NCBI GenBank assembly: GCA_916700875.1
Contig: CAKAKS010000067.1
Span: 22,825,591-22,889,590 of the forward strand
From: Sebastes aleutianus
Taxonomy: Eukaryota; Chordata; Actinopteri; Perciformes; Sebastidae
DNA length: 64,000 nt
Reading direction: 5' to 3'
Shown here: positions 63,979-64,000 of the stretch, in pieces
How positions within the stretch are numbered: position 1 is the first letter of the stretch
Layout of the letters: every line of letters begins with the position of its first letter
Translations under genes and position numbers: made by a program
The notes under the pieces: model-generated
The model's input: the letters and a program-made list of their open reading frames with translations, nothing else
Told to the model about the DNA's origin: nothing
Databases searched by the model: none

Positions 63979-64000
63979 CTTTAAACAGTTAAATGAGCTG

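Noticed and set aside
1..64000. CRISPR arrays, rRNA, tRNA or bacterial operon signals
   Set aside because: None were seen; the repeats are interspersed or tandem eukaryotic types without regular spacers, and genes are intron-rich.

Overview
This window is vertebrate, almost certainly teleost fish, nuclear DNA. It has long introns with GT-AG borders and abundant fish-type repeats: the common teleost interspersed repeat that ends in a GATGGATGG tail, an L2-like LINE, hAT relics, a Tc1-like element, and a DIRS-like recombinase scrap. No prokaryotic features, rRNA, tRNA or CRISPR were seen.

The host genes form a head-to-tail tandem array of SLC6-family Na+/Cl- coupled transporters, all on the minus strand. 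By eye they are closest to GABA transporter 2 (SLC6A13) within the GABA/betaine/taurine/creatine branch. From right to left, which is the direction of transcription, the order is: copy D (exons 7-15, 63978-58208, 5' part beyond the window); copy C (15 exons, 50230-41750); truncated cassette b' (exons 1-3 only, 36296-35593); copy B (15 exons, 32836-25524); truncated cassette a' (exons 1-3 only, 20584-19916); copy A (15 exons, 14739-6575). Exon lengths and phases are identical in all copies apart from one extra codon in exon 14 of copy A. Predicted proteins are 611 (A), 624 (B) and 610 aa (C). A small exon 15, hundreds to thousands of bases downstream of exon 14, completes the C-terminus. In copies A and C a CGA-to-TGA change shortens that tail by 14 residues.

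The copies differ at positions that in the family line the substrate or ion sites: TM1 residue 44 is Glu, His or Gln, TM6 residues 283-287 vary, and TM8 reads DSQ, DSE or DTQ. This suggests functional divergence after duplication rather than simple dosage. The two exon 1-3 cassettes each have their own leader block and lie upstream of a complete copy. They end in the right phase to splice into exon 4 of that copy, so they are either dead relics or alternative N-terminal cassettes.

Intergenic blocks (1-3.1 kb, 16.35-19.26 kb, 38.49-40.08 kb, part of 34.8-35.5 kb) are copies of one another and show how the array grew. The left edge is the same kind of block that elsewhere lies just beyond a gene leader, so another copy probably lies left of the window. 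Insertions specific to single copies include a TG...CA-ended LTR-like element (7400-8896), a Tc1-like element with long inverted repeats (61.23-62.49 kb), a SINE-like repeat (45969-46241), a DIRS-like fragment (31.4-31.6 kb), and a LINE plus hAT block in the leader of copy C (50.29-52.68 kb). A decayed SLC6 remnant on the opposite strand (23.2-23.7 kb) and an L2-type LINE (24.1-25.06 kb) lie between a' and B.
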